From contig NZ_PJJL01000072.1 in the NCBI RefSeq assembly GCF_002929505.1, positions 248,001-312,000 on the forward strand: a stretch of DNA of 64,000 bases, in the 5' to 3' direction. The notes under the pieces were generated by a model. That model was not told the DNA's origin. It did not search any database and saw nothing but the letters and a program-made list of their open reading frames with translations. Made by a program: the position numbers and the translations under genes. How positions within the stretch are numbered: the stretch's first letter is position 1; each line of letters begins with the position of its first letter. Positions 43,210-51,051 of the stretch are shown here, in pieces. The stretch comes from Cryobacterium sp. Y57 (GTDB taxonomy: Bacteria > Actinomycetota > Actinomycetes > Actinomycetales > Microbacteriaceae).

Positions 43210-44475
43210 ATGACCCCGAACCTGACCGACGCGAAGACTGAAGCCGCCGCATCCGTTTCGCCAGCAGCAGCCGCCCTGATCGCAGAGGAGAGCGCGCACG
43301 CCGCGCACAATTACCACCCACTCGAGGTCGTTGTTGCATCGGGTGACGGCGCTTGGGTAACGGATGTCGCTGGTCGCCGCTACCTGGACTGCCTGGCCGC
43401 GTACTCGGCGGTGAATTTCGGGCATTCCAACCCGGTACTGCTCGACGCCGCCCGTACTCAGCTGGGCCGCATCACCCTGACCAGCCGGGCCTTCTACAAC
43501 GATCAGCTCGGCCCGTTCGTGACCGCGCTTGCCAAACTCGCCGGCAAGGACATGGTGCTGCCGATGAATACCGGCGCCGAGGCGGTCGAATCCGGCATCA
43601 AGGTGGCCCGCGCCTGGGGCTACCGGGTGAAGGGCGTCGCGCCCGACCTGGCCAACATCATCGTGGCCGCCGGTAACTTTCACGGCCGCACCACCACCAT
43701 CATCAGTTTCTCCGATGACGAGTCTGCCCGGGCCGATTTTGGCCCGTTCACGCCCGGTTTTCGCACCGTGCCCTACGGTGATGCCGCGGCCCTTGAAGCC
43801 GCGATCGACGAGAACACCGTGGCCGTGCTGCTCGAACCCATCCAGGGTGAGGCCGGCATCGTTGTACCGCCAGCGTCGTATCTGCCGGCCGTGCGCGAGA
43901 TCACCAAACGCCTGGGCGTGCTGTTCATCGCCGATGAGATTCAGTCGGGCCTCGGTCGCACCGGATCGACCTTTGCCTGCGACCTCGTGGGAGTCGTGCC
44001 CGACCTGTACCTGCTCGGCAAAGCCCTCGGCGGCGGCATCGTTCCCGTCTCGGCCGTGGTCGGCAACACTGACGTTCTCGGAGTGCTGCACCCGGGCGAG
44101 CACGGCTCGACCTTCGGCGGCAACCCGCTCGCCGCTGCCGTCGGACTGGCCGTTGTGAACCTGCTGGCCACCGGCGACTACCAACAGCGCGCGACCGAAC
44201 TCGGTGCGCGCCTGCACGCGGGGCTTTCCGCACTGATCGGCCACGGCGTGATCACCGTGCGCGGCGTGGGGCTCTGGGCCGGCATCGACATCGACCCGTC
44301 GCTGGCCTCGGGCCGGGTGGTCTGCGAGGCCCTTCTTGCCCGCGGCGTACTCGCCAAGGACACGCACGGGTCGACTATTCGCCTGGCACCGCCGATCGTG
44401 GTTTCTGCGGAAGATGTGGACTGGGCCGTCGAGCAGCTGCGTCTCGCGCTCGTCGACCTCGCCGCAGCCAAGTAG
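43210..44475 (+). CDS. rocD: Ornithine--oxo-acid aminotransferase
   Basis: PLP class-III aminotransferase moving the delta-amino group of ornithine to 2-oxoglutarate, giving glutamate semialdehyde, which PutA can oxidise. The 421 residues show NYHPLEVVVASGDGAWVTDVAGRRYLDCLAAYSAVNFGH, MNTGAEAVESGIKVARAW, LFIADEIQSGLGRTG and the PLP lysine in LYLLGKALGGGIVPVSA. AAGGAG at 43198-43203 precedes ATG 43210. It is the second gene of the ddaH-rocD unit. Confidence 0.94.
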   Translation: MTPNLTDAKTEAAASVSPAAAALIAEESAHAAHNYHPLEVVVASGDGAWVTDVAGRRYLDCLAAYSAVNFGHSNPVLLDAARTQLGRITLTSRAFYNDQLGPFVTALAKLAGKDMVLPMNTGAEAVESGIKVARAWGYRVKGVAPDLANIIVAAGNFHGRTTTIISFSDDESARADFGPFTPGFRTVPYGDAAALEAAIDENTVAVLLEPIQGEAGIVVPPASYLPAVREITKRLGVLFIADEIQSGLGRTGSTFACDLVGVVPDLYLLGKALGGGIVPVSAVVGNTDVLGVLHPGEHGSTFGGNPLAAAVGLAVVNLLATGDYQQRATELGARLHAGLSALIGHGVITVRGVGLWAGIDIDPSLASGRVVCEALLARGVLAKDTHGSTIRLAPPIVVSAEDVDWAVEQLRLALVDLAAAK

Positions 44476-44506
44476 GCTCCTGCCCCGCGCCAGCTGCCGC
44501 CCGGCC

Positions 44507-44554
44507 GTGCGGTGGGATGACCGTGCGGTGGGATGGCCGCGCGGTGGGGCGGCC
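44507..44554 (+). repeat. 16-base tandem repeat, three copies
   Basis: Copies at 44507, 44523 and 44539. Copies 1 and 2 differ at one base (GTGCGGTGGGATGACC versus ...GGCC); copy 3 differs at three more. They lie in the 146-base gap between rocD and the next gene, upstream of its -10. Confidence 0.85.
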
Positions 44555-44621
44555 GAAAAGGGGGTGTCGGTGCGTGACGACTGGCCGGGGCGCGGCGGCC
44601 AGGCACCCTAGGCTGGCAATC

Positions 44622-45584
44622 ATGTACACCGACCTGTCTGAAGCCGAACTCCGCGCCTATCGCAGTGGTCAAGTCGACCCCGCTGATTTCGACGCGTTTT
44701 GGGCAGACACGCTCCTCGAGGCCGACCGGTATCCGCTCAATACCATCGCCACACGGGTCGATTGCGGGCTGAGCACGCTCGACGTCTTCGACGTGACGTT
44801 CGCGGGGTTTGCCGGGCAGCCGATCAAAGCGTGGTTACGCGTTCCCGCTGGCACTGGCGCTGCGTTGCCGACCGTCGTGCAGTTTCACGGCTACGGACGG
44901 GGGCGCGGGCAAGCGTTCGAGAACCTGCTGTGGGCATCCGCCGGATACGCGCACTTCGACATGGACCTGCGTGGTCAGGGATTCAACGGCAGCACCGGGG
45001 ACACGCGCGACGATGCGGGCAGCGGACCGCAGGTACCCGGTTTTATGACTCGTGGCATTGAGTTCCGCGAAACCTACTATTACCGTCGGCTGTTTACCGA
45101 TGCGGTGCGCGCCGTCGCGGCGGCCCGCAGCCTCGAGCTTGTCGACTCTGCGCGAGTGGGCGTAGTGGGCACCAGTCAGGGCGGCGGTATTGCGCTCGCT
45201 GTGGCTGGGCTCGTGCCCGATCTGGCCGCCGTGGTCGCGCGCGTGCCGTTTCTCTGTGACTTTCCGAGGGCATCCGTCATCACCGATGCGCTGCCGTATC
45301 GTGAACTCGGCCAGTACCTCGCGACCAATCGGCTGAGGGCGACGCAGGTACACGACGTACTGGCCTACTTCGACGGTGTCAACTTTGCCAAGCGCGCCAC
45401 CGCGCCGGTGACGATGACGGCAGCGCTGATGGACCCGATCTGCCCGCCGTCAACAGTGTTCGCTGCCTACAACAATTACGCCGGACCGAAGCAGATCACG
45501 GTCTGGCCGTACAACGGGCACGAGGGCGGCGCCTGGGAAGACGACGCGCTCGCCCTGCGGGCCTTGAGCGAGCGTCTCGCCTGA
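44622..45584 (+). CDS. Acetyl-xylan-esterase / cephalosporin-C-deacetylase family hydrolase
   Basis: A 320-residue cytosolic serine esterase of carbohydrate-esterase family 7 type: MYTDLSEAELRAYRSGQVDPADFDAFWADTL, YGRGRGQ oxyanion turn, DLRGQGFNGS, nucleophile in GVVGTSQGGGIAL, and histidine in WPYNGHEGG. Family members deacetylate small sugars and xylo-oligosaccharides. TAGGCT (44609-44614) lies seven bases before ATG 44622. There is no signal peptide, so the substrate is imported. Confidence 0.92.
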   Translation: MYTDLSEAELRAYRSGQVDPADFDAFWADTLLEADRYPLNTIATRVDCGLSTLDVFDVTFAGFAGQPIKAWLRVPAGTGAALPTVVQFHGYGRGRGQAFENLLWASAGYAHFDMDLRGQGFNGSTGDTRDDAGSGPQVPGFMTRGIEFRETYYYRRLFTDAVRAVAAARSLELVDSARVGVVGTSQGGGIALAVAGLVPDLAAVVARVPFLCDFPRASVITDALPYRELGQYLATNRLRATQVHDVLAYFDGVNFAKRATAPVTMTAALMDPICPPSTVFAAYNNYAGPKQITVWPYNGHEGGAWEDDALALRALSERLA

Positions 45585-45623
45585 CGCGTGCGCCGGTACC
45601 TGGGGGACGCCCACGCGCGTCAG
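45581..45623. terminator. Hairpin between esterase and lldD
   Basis: CTGACGCG (45581-45588) pairs with CGCGTCAG (45616-45623); the left arm includes the esterase stop codon. It lies between convergent genes and may serve the plus strand, though the loop is 27 bases. Confidence 0.45.
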
Positions 45624-45688
45624 GTGACTGTGCGGTGCGCGTTGCATGTGTGAGATGCCGACCTGCTGACGGATGCACTCCGTCTCGC

Positions 45689-47068
45689 CTACTCTGTCGG
45701 AGCCGCCTTCTTCGGCGCACGCTTCACCGGAGCGCTCGTGACGACAGCGGATGCGCTAACCGTCTGCTTGGGCGCAGCGCTCGTGCGTACGGGAGCTCTG
45801 CGCGCCGGAACTGCCTCGGCGGCATCGACCAGGGGCGCGGCCACCGGCTGGAGCCGCGAGAGCTGGGTCACGTGGCCGGGGTTCAGTTCTTCGAGTGCGT
45901 TAACACCGAGCAGACGCATGGTGCGGGCCACCTGCTCCGACAGAATCGCAATCGTACGGTCCACCCCGGCCTCACCGCCGGCCATGAGGCCGTAGAGGTA
46001 GGCGCGGCCGATCATCGTGAAGCGGGCGCCGAGGGCGATCGACGCGACAATGTCGGCCCCCGACATGATGCCGGTATCGAGGTGCACCTCGGTGTGTGCG
46101 CCGACCTCGCGGGCGACCCGCGGCAGTAAATGGAACGGGATCGGCGCTCGGTCGAGTTGGCGACCGCCGTGGTTGGACAGGATGATGCCATCAACGCCGA
46201 GATCGACGAGGCGTTTGGCGTCGTCGATGTTCTGCACGCCCTTGACGACGACCTTGCCGGGCCACTGCGCCTTGATCCAGGCGAGGTCTTCAAAGTCGAC
46301 GGTCGGGTCGAACATGGAATCGAGCAGGTCGGCGACGGTGCCGCTCCAGCGATCGAGACTCGCAAAGGAGAGTGGCTCGGTGGTCAGAAAGTTGATCCAC
46401 CACTCCGGGCGCGGCAACGCATTGACGACGGTACCGAGGGTGAGCGCCGGCGGAATCGAGAAGCCGTTGCGCTTGTCGCGTAGGCGGGCGCCGGCGACGG
46501 GCACGTCGACGGTCACCAGAAGCGTGTCGTACCCGGCTTTCGCGGCCCGGTCGACGAGCGCCATCGAGCGGTCGCGGTCCTTCCACATGTACAACTGAAA
46601 CCAGTTGCGCCCGTTCGGGTTGGCGGCTTTGACGTCTTCGATCGAGGTCGTGCCCATGGTCGACAGGGCGAAGGGGATGCCGGCCCGGGCCGCGGCATGC
46701 GCCCCGGCAATTTCGCCCTCGGTCTGCATCATTCGGGTGAAGCCGGTGGGTGCGATGCCAAAGGGCTGAGAAACCGGGGCACCGAGCACGTCCCAGCCGG
46801 TCGACACGCTCGACACGTCGCGCAGAATCGACGGGTGAAACTCGATGTCCTCGAAGGCCTGGCGAGCTCGGCCCAGCGAGATCTCGGCTTCGGCTGCACC
46901 CTCGGTGTAGTCGAACGCAGCCTTCGGCGTGCGCTTCCTGGCGATGGTCCGCAAGTCGGCGATCGTGAGCGCCGCATCGAGGCGGCGCTTCTTCGCGTTG
47001 AGCTCGGGGGTCTTGAACCTCATCAGCGGGGCGAGGTCTGCGATCTTGGGGATGCGTCGTTGAATCAT
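45689..47068 (-). CDS. lldD: FMN-dependent L-lactate dehydrogenase / alpha-hydroxyacid oxidase
   Basis: Oxidises L-lactate to pyruvate, passing electrons to the respiratory chain or oxygen. The 459 residues contain the FMN barrel, with [47 protein letters not shown], the catalytic His in [14 protein letters not shown] and [21 protein letters not shown]. Residues beyond about 405 are an Ala/Pro/Lys/Arg-rich tail ([23 protein letters not shown]) that is not part of the enzyme fold. The GntR regulator gene is 12 bases upstream on the same strand. Confidence 0.93.
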   Translation of the reverse strand: MIQRRIPKIADLAPLMRFKTPELNAKKRRLDAALTIADLRTIARKRTPKAAFDYTEGAAEAEISLGRARQAFEDIEFHPSILRDVSSVSTGWDVLGAPVSQPFGIAPTGFTRMMQTEGEIAGAHAAARAGIPFALSTMGTTSIEDVKAANPNGRNWFQLYMWKDRDRSMALVDRAAKAGYDTLLVTVDVPVAGARLRDKRNGFSIPPALTLGTVVNALPRPEWWINFLTTEPLSFASLDRWSGTVADLLDSMFDPTVDFEDLAWIKAQWPGKVVVKGVQNIDDAKRLVDLGVDGIILSNHGGRQLDRAPIPFHLLPRVAREVGAHTEVHLDTGIMSGADIVASIALGARFTMIGRAYLYGLMAGGEAGVDRTIAILSEQVARTMRLLGVNALEELNPGHVTQLSRLQPVAAPLVDAAEAVPARRAPVRTSAAPKQTVSASAVVTSAPVKRAPKKAAPTE

Positions 47069-47080
47069 GGTCGTCCTTAT

Positions 47081-47797
47081 CTAGTGTGCGGTGAGGTGGG
47101 TCTCGGCGTAGTACCCCGAAATGTGGGCCTGCACGGCGAGGCGGGCGGCATCGGCTTGACCGGTCAGGATGGCACGGAGAATGCTGCGATGCTCGAGCAT
47201 GAGACGAGCGGATGTTTTCGGCCAGCTCGCCAGACCCAGCGCGCCAGCCCGTGCGTACCCCTCGATGGCGCTGCGAAGGCCGGCCATGGTCGCGGTGATG
47301 ACCAGGTTGCCGCTCGCTTCGGCGAGAGAGAGGTGAAACTGGGCGTCGAGGGCGAGGAATTCGGCTTCGGTAAGGGAATGCTCTTCCATGGCGGTGAGGA
47401 TTTGCGCGGAGCTGGTCAAATCGGGAGTGCTGGTGCGGCAGGCCTCGGCCAGCTCGGCGACGATGAAACCTTCCAGCACGAGGCGGGTCTTCACCACGTC
47501 GGCTACCGGAAACCCCTGGGCTGCCACCTGCAGGCGCATGAGCGACGACATGCCGCCGCCGGGGCGAGCGACGATGATCGCGCCGGCCGAGGGTCCGGAG
47601 CCGGCGGCGGTGCGAATGAGACCCAAGACCTCGAGCACCCGCAGTGCTTCCCGCACGCTCGATCGACCGACACCCAGGTCGGCGGCGAGGGTGCGTTCGG
47701 GCGGCAGGTGATCGCCTGGGCTGAGACGTCCCTCGAGCAGGTCGAGTTCGACGGCATCGAGCACGACCTGCCAGGCACGAAGACTGATCGCGGTCAC
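47081..47797 (-). CDS. FadR/GntR regulator of the lactate operon (LldR-like)
   Basis: A 238-residue FadR-group GntR protein: winged helix PGDHLPPERTLAADLGVGRSSVREALRVLEVLGLI and an all-helical FCD domain with LEGFIVAELAEACR, DAQFHLSLAEASGN and HRSILRAILTGQADAAR, whose Asp/His residues usually bind a metal. GTG 47797 follows GAGAGGA; the longer open frame runs over the operator. It is co-transcribed with lldD and very likely binds TGGTCAGACCA in front of itself, with lactate as the presumed effector. Confidence 0.88.
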   Translation of the reverse strand: MTAISLRAWQVVLDAVELDLLEGRLSPGDHLPPERTLAADLGVGRSSVREALRVLEVLGLIRTAAGSGPSAGAIIVARPGGGMSSLMRLQVAAQGFPVADVVKTRLVLEGFIVAELAEACRTSTPDLTSSAQILTAMEEHSLTEAEFLALDAQFHLSLAEASGNLVITATMAGLRSAIEGYARAGALGLASWPKTSARLMLEHRSILRAILTGQADAARLAVQAHISGYYAETHLTAH

Positions 47798-47820
47798 GGG
47801 TCCTCTCGGTCGACGAGCTG

Positions 47821-47840
47821 TGGTCTGACCACACACTATA
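47821..47840 (-). promoter_or_regulatory. LldR-type operator and -10 of the regulator-lldD operon
   Basis: TGGTCTGACCA (47821-47831) fits the FadR-family operator pattern TNGTNNNACNA. On the minus strand TATAGT (47840-47835) lies directly upstream of it, so the operator covers the predicted start site, a classic repression geometry. For the opposite gene, TACAGT (47863-47868) is a separate -10. Confidence 0.65.
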
Positions 47841-47890
47841 CGACTTTACGAGATTTGCGGGATACAGTTTCAGCCAACCCGGGAGAGACC

Positions 47891-48634
47891 ATGACCGCTG
47901 CACCCCAGCTCATCGACCTGAAACTGCCCGACGGACCGGGTGGGAGCGCCGGCCTGAAAGCCGTGCTCGCGATTCCCTCGGGCGACGGCCCGTGGCCTGG
48001 TGTCGTGCTCGTGCACGAGGCATTCGGCCTCACCGACGTCATGCGCCGCCAGGTGATCCGCATGGCGGAGGCCGGATATCTGGCCCTCATGGCCGATTTG
48101 TTCACCGCGGGCGGTCCGCGCACATGTCTCGTGGCTACCTTTCGCGCCCTGTCGGCCGGTGCCGGCCGGGCCTTCGTCGACATCGAGTCGGGCCGCACGT
48201 TCCTCCGCGGGCGCAACGACTGCACTGGTCGAATCGGCGTGCTGGGCTTTTGTATGGGGGGCGGTTTCGCCCTCGCCACGGCCACGCGCGGCTTCGACGT
48301 CGCCTCGGTCAACTACGGTCGGCTGCCGAAGGAACTCGACGACCACCTGGTCGGTGCCTGCCCGATCGTCGGCAGCTTCGGCGGCGCCGACCGGTCGCTC
48401 ATCGGCGCAGCGGCCACTCTCGATTCTTCCCTCGATCGGCTGAAGATCGAGCACGACGTCAAGGAATACCCGGGCGCCGGTCACTCCTTTCTCAACGATG
48501 CCGAGACCGGGCCGCGGGTGCTGCGCCCGGTGCTGGCGCGCATCCTCGGCGCCGGCCCCGACCCGGTGGCCGCTGCCGACGCCTGGAGGCGCATCGAAGC
48601 GTTTTTCGGCGAGCACCTCGCGGCGTCTTCATAG
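47891..48634 (+). CDS. Dienelactone hydrolase family protein
   Basis: A 247-residue alpha/beta hydrolase with a cysteine nucleophile in GVLGFCMGGGFAL, Asp in GSFGGADRSL and His in YPGAGHSFLND, plus VVLVHEAFGLTDVMRR at the N-terminus. True dienelactone hydrolases act in chlorocatechol breakdown, but family members are often uncharacterised; no aromatic-degradation genes are nearby. GGGAGAG precedes ATG 47891. Confidence 0.9.
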   Translation: MTAAPQLIDLKLPDGPGGSAGLKAVLAIPSGDGPWPGVVLVHEAFGLTDVMRRQVIRMAEAGYLALMADLFTAGGPRTCLVATFRALSAGAGRAFVDIESGRTFLRGRNDCTGRIGVLGFCMGGGFALATATRGFDVASVNYGRLPKELDDHLVGACPIVGSFGGADRSLIGAAATLDSSLDRLKIEHDVKEYPGAGHSFLNDAETGPRVLRPVLARILGAGPDPVAAADAWRRIEAFFGEHLAASS

Positions 48635-48657
48635 TGTTGCTAGCGGGCGGCAACTGG

Positions 48658-48680
48658 TAGCCTCCAACAAGAACAGGGGA
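48658..48680 (+). promoter_or_regulatory. Promoter and ribosome site of the binding-protein gene
   Basis: TAGCCT (48658-48663) is a -10-like hexamer; the predicted transcript start is near 48670. AGGGGA (48675-48680) is a good Shine-Dalgarno four bases before ATC 48685 but 31 bases before the first ATG (48712), which places the ribosome at the ATC. Upstream, CATAGTGTTG...AACTGGTAG resembles the oleA leader. Confidence 0.5.
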
Positions 48681-48684
48681 CACC

Positions 48685-50016
48685 ATCGCCAAACGCTCAA
48701 CCATTATTGCCATGGTCACCGTCGCATCCGTTGTCGCCATCGGCGGCGTCGCCACTGCGCTGGCGCTGACTCCGCAAACCGGCTCCGACACGACGCTGAC
48801 AGTGCGGGTCTGGGACGAACAGGTCGCGCAATCCTACGAAAAGTCGTTCACGGCGTTCGAGAAAGCCAATCCGGGCATCGATGTCGCCGTCAACGTTGTA
48901 CCGTGGGCCGACTACTTCACCAAGCTGCGCGTCGACGTGGCGGGCGAGACCGCCGACGATGTGTTCTGGGTGAACGCCGGTAACTTCGCGGACTATGCCG
49001 TCAATGGCAGCCTGATGAACATAACGGATGCCCTCGGCTCCGATGCTCAGGTCAACTGGCAACCCAGCGTCATCGACCAGTACACCCTCGATGGTGCGCT
49101 CTGGGGAGTGCCCCAGCTCGCTGATCCCGGGATCGGACTGTATTACAACGAGGAACTCCTCGCGGCAGCCGGTATCGACCCGGGCAGCGTCGGCGACCTG
49201 CACTGGGATCCGGCCACCGGCGACGACACCCTGCTGCCCGTGCTGCAAAAGCTCACCATCGACGCCAACGGCAATACCGCCGACAACCCAGCGTTCGACC
49301 CCTCACAAATCGTGCAGTACGGCTACAACGCCGCCAACGACCTCAACGCCATCTACCTCAACTACCTCGGCTCGAACGGCGCGGCCCTGCAAGACGGCGA
49401 CGAGTTCGTTTTCGACACGGCCGAGGGACAGGAGTCGTTCCAGTACGTGATCGACCTGATGAACAAATATCACGTGGCCCCGTCGGCCGCCGACACCAAC
49501 CTCAACGGCGACTTCGCGCTCGACCAGTTTCTGCAGGGCAAGATGGCCCTGTTCCAGAGCGGCGTCTACAACCTCAGCAACGTGAGCGATGGCGCCGGCT
49601 TCGAGTGGGGGGTCGCGGCAATTCCGTCGGGTCCGGCCGGCGCGATCAGCGTCACCAACGGCGTCATCGCCGCTGGCAACGCCGACTCGAAGCATCCGGG
49701 ACAGACCCGCAAACTGCTCGAGTGGCTCGGCAGCACCGCGGGCAGCGCGGCTATCGGCGAAGACGGGTCGGCATCGCCGGCCGTCATCGGTGCGCAGGCC
49801 AGTTACATCGAGTCGTGGCAGCAACGGGGCGTCGACGTGACCGCGTTCATCGATGTGCTCGATAACGGCACAGTGCAGGCGCCGCAGGGCGCAAGATGGG
49901 CCGAGGCCTCCGACGCGTTCGAGTCGACTTTCGCCGAAATGTTCCTGGGTCGCATTCCAGTCGACCAGGCCCTGCGCACCGCGCAAGCCAGTGCGAACGC
50001 GGCCATCGACGGCTGA
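48685..50016 (+). CDS. Orphan ABC transporter sugar-type solute-binding protein
   Basis: An extracellular family-1-like binding protein (443 residues): TLTVRVWDEQVAQSYEKSFTAFEKANPGIDV, DVFWVNAGNFADYAVNGSLMNITD, GLYYNEELLAAAGID and the late LEWLGSTAGSAAIGEDGSASPA are family segments. I place the start at ATC 48685 because it follows AGGGGA correctly and adds AKRSTIIA, the basic n-region the signal peptide otherwise lacks; conventional calling would use ATG 48712. There is no lipobox cysteine, and no permease or ATPase gene is adjacent, both unusual for a Gram-positive binding protein. The sugar is unknown. Confidence 0.82.
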   Translation: MAKRSTIIAMVTVASVVAIGGVATALALTPQTGSDTTLTVRVWDEQVAQSYEKSFTAFEKANPGIDVAVNVVPWADYFTKLRVDVAGETADDVFWVNAGNFADYAVNGSLMNITDALGSDAQVNWQPSVIDQYTLDGALWGVPQLADPGIGLYYNEELLAAAGIDPGSVGDLHWDPATGDDTLLPVLQKLTIDANGNTADNPAFDPSQIVQYGYNAANDLNAIYLNYLGSNGAALQDGDEFVFDTAEGQESFQYVIDLMNKYHVAPSAADTNLNGDFALDQFLQGKMALFQSGVYNLSNVSDGAGFEWGVAAIPSGPAGAISVTNGVIAAGNADSKHPGQTRKLLEWLGSTAGSAAIGEDGSASPAVIGAQASYIESWQQRGVDVTAFIDVLDNGTVQAPQGARWAEASDAFESTFAEMFLGRIPVDQALRTAQASANAAIDG

Positions 50017-50033
50017 ACAGGTTGACGCAGCGA

Positions 50034-50954
50034 CTAACTCTTCAACACGACGTTGAGCGGGGTCTCGTCGCGCAGCATCCGTTCTATCTGCTCACGCACC
50101 AGCCGAGCCATGCGCGGCAGCATGGCGCTCGAGGCGCCGCCGACGTGTGGTGAGATGAGCACATTCGGCAGGGCGAAGAGCGGATGCCCCGCGGGCAGCG
50201 GTTCCGGCTCGGTCACGTCGAGTGCGAGCCGGAGGCGGCCGCTCGTCGCGTGCGCGAGCAGGGCGGCCGTATCGGCGACCGGGCCGCGGGCAATGTTCAC
50301 GAGCAGGCTATCGTCACGCATCTGGGCCAGGAACGCGTCGTCGACCAGGTGGGTGGTTTCTGCAGTCAGTGGAATGCCGACGACGACGATGTCGGCCTGT
50401 GGCAGCAGCTCGAAGAGGGAATCGAAGCCGTAGATCGCGCCGCGCTCATCGCTGCGGGCCGTGCGCGCCACGCGGATGACCGTGGTCTCGAAGGCGAGCA
50501 GCCGGCTCTCGATGGCCTGACCGACACCGCCGTAGCCGAGCAGTAACACCGTGCGGTCGGCGAGGCTCGGGTGATGGGCCGGCGCCCATTCGCCGGCGTC
50601 GGCGGCGCGCACAAAATCGGGGATGCCGCGCTGGGAGGCCAGGATGAGGGCGAGGGTGAGCTCGGCGGTGGAGGCTTCGTGCACGCTTGCAGCATTGGCG
50701 AAGACGTGCCCGGCTGGGAGGACCTGATCGACACCGTCGTAGCCGATGGACTGGCTCTGCACTAATCGGGTCTCGACGCCGGCGAGGTGCGCGAGTCGGT
50801 CGGTCCCGCCCATATACGGCGTGACGACGATGTCGAACCGCGGTCGGGGGGCCGGGCCGTCGAGCGGCCATTCGACGACTTCGACGCCGGCGGGCAGTTC
50901 ACCGACCGCCTTGTGCAGGTGGGAATCGGGCAGGCTGACCAGCAATGGATTCAT
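50034..50954 (-). CDS. D-isomer-specific 2-hydroxyacid dehydrogenase
   Basis: A 306-residue NAD-dependent dehydrogenase. The nucleotide loop is LLLGYGGVGQAIESRL; catalytic Arg in VNIARGPVAD, Glu in DVTEPEPLP and His in SPHVGGASS are all present. Substrate (glyoxylate, hydroxypyruvate or phosphoglycerate analogues) is not determined. TAGGCT is six bases before the ATG on the minus strand. A diverged fragment of a second copy lies at 53491-53560. Confidence 0.92.
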   Translation of the reverse strand: MNPLLVSLPDSHLHKAVGELPAGVEVVEWPLDGPAPRPRFDIVVTPYMGGTDRLAHLAGVETRLVQSQSIGYDGVDQVLPAGHVFANAASVHEASTAELTLALILASQRGIPDFVRAADAGEWAPAHHPSLADRTVLLLGYGGVGQAIESRLLAFETTVIRVARTARSDERGAIYGFDSLFELLPQADIVVVGIPLTAETTHLVDDAFLAQMRDDSLLVNIARGPVADTAALLAHATSGRLRLALDVTEPEPLPAGHPLFALPNVLISPHVGGASSAMLPRMARLVREQIERMLRDETPLNVVLKS

Positions 50955-51051
50955 TCTACGAGCCTACTTCGCCCGTACGCGCCGTCCGGAGGTCTGGGCG
51001 AACCGCCAGCCAGACCGGTGCCGGGAGTCTCCCCACCGAAGTGGTGCGGGG

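Noticed and set aside
46290-47903. 537-codon minus-strand open frame overlapping lldD and its regulator
   Set aside because: Same-strand shadow in a different frame; Arg/Ser-rich with no recognisable domain, while lldD and the GntR gene have clear catalytic and DNA-binding motifs.
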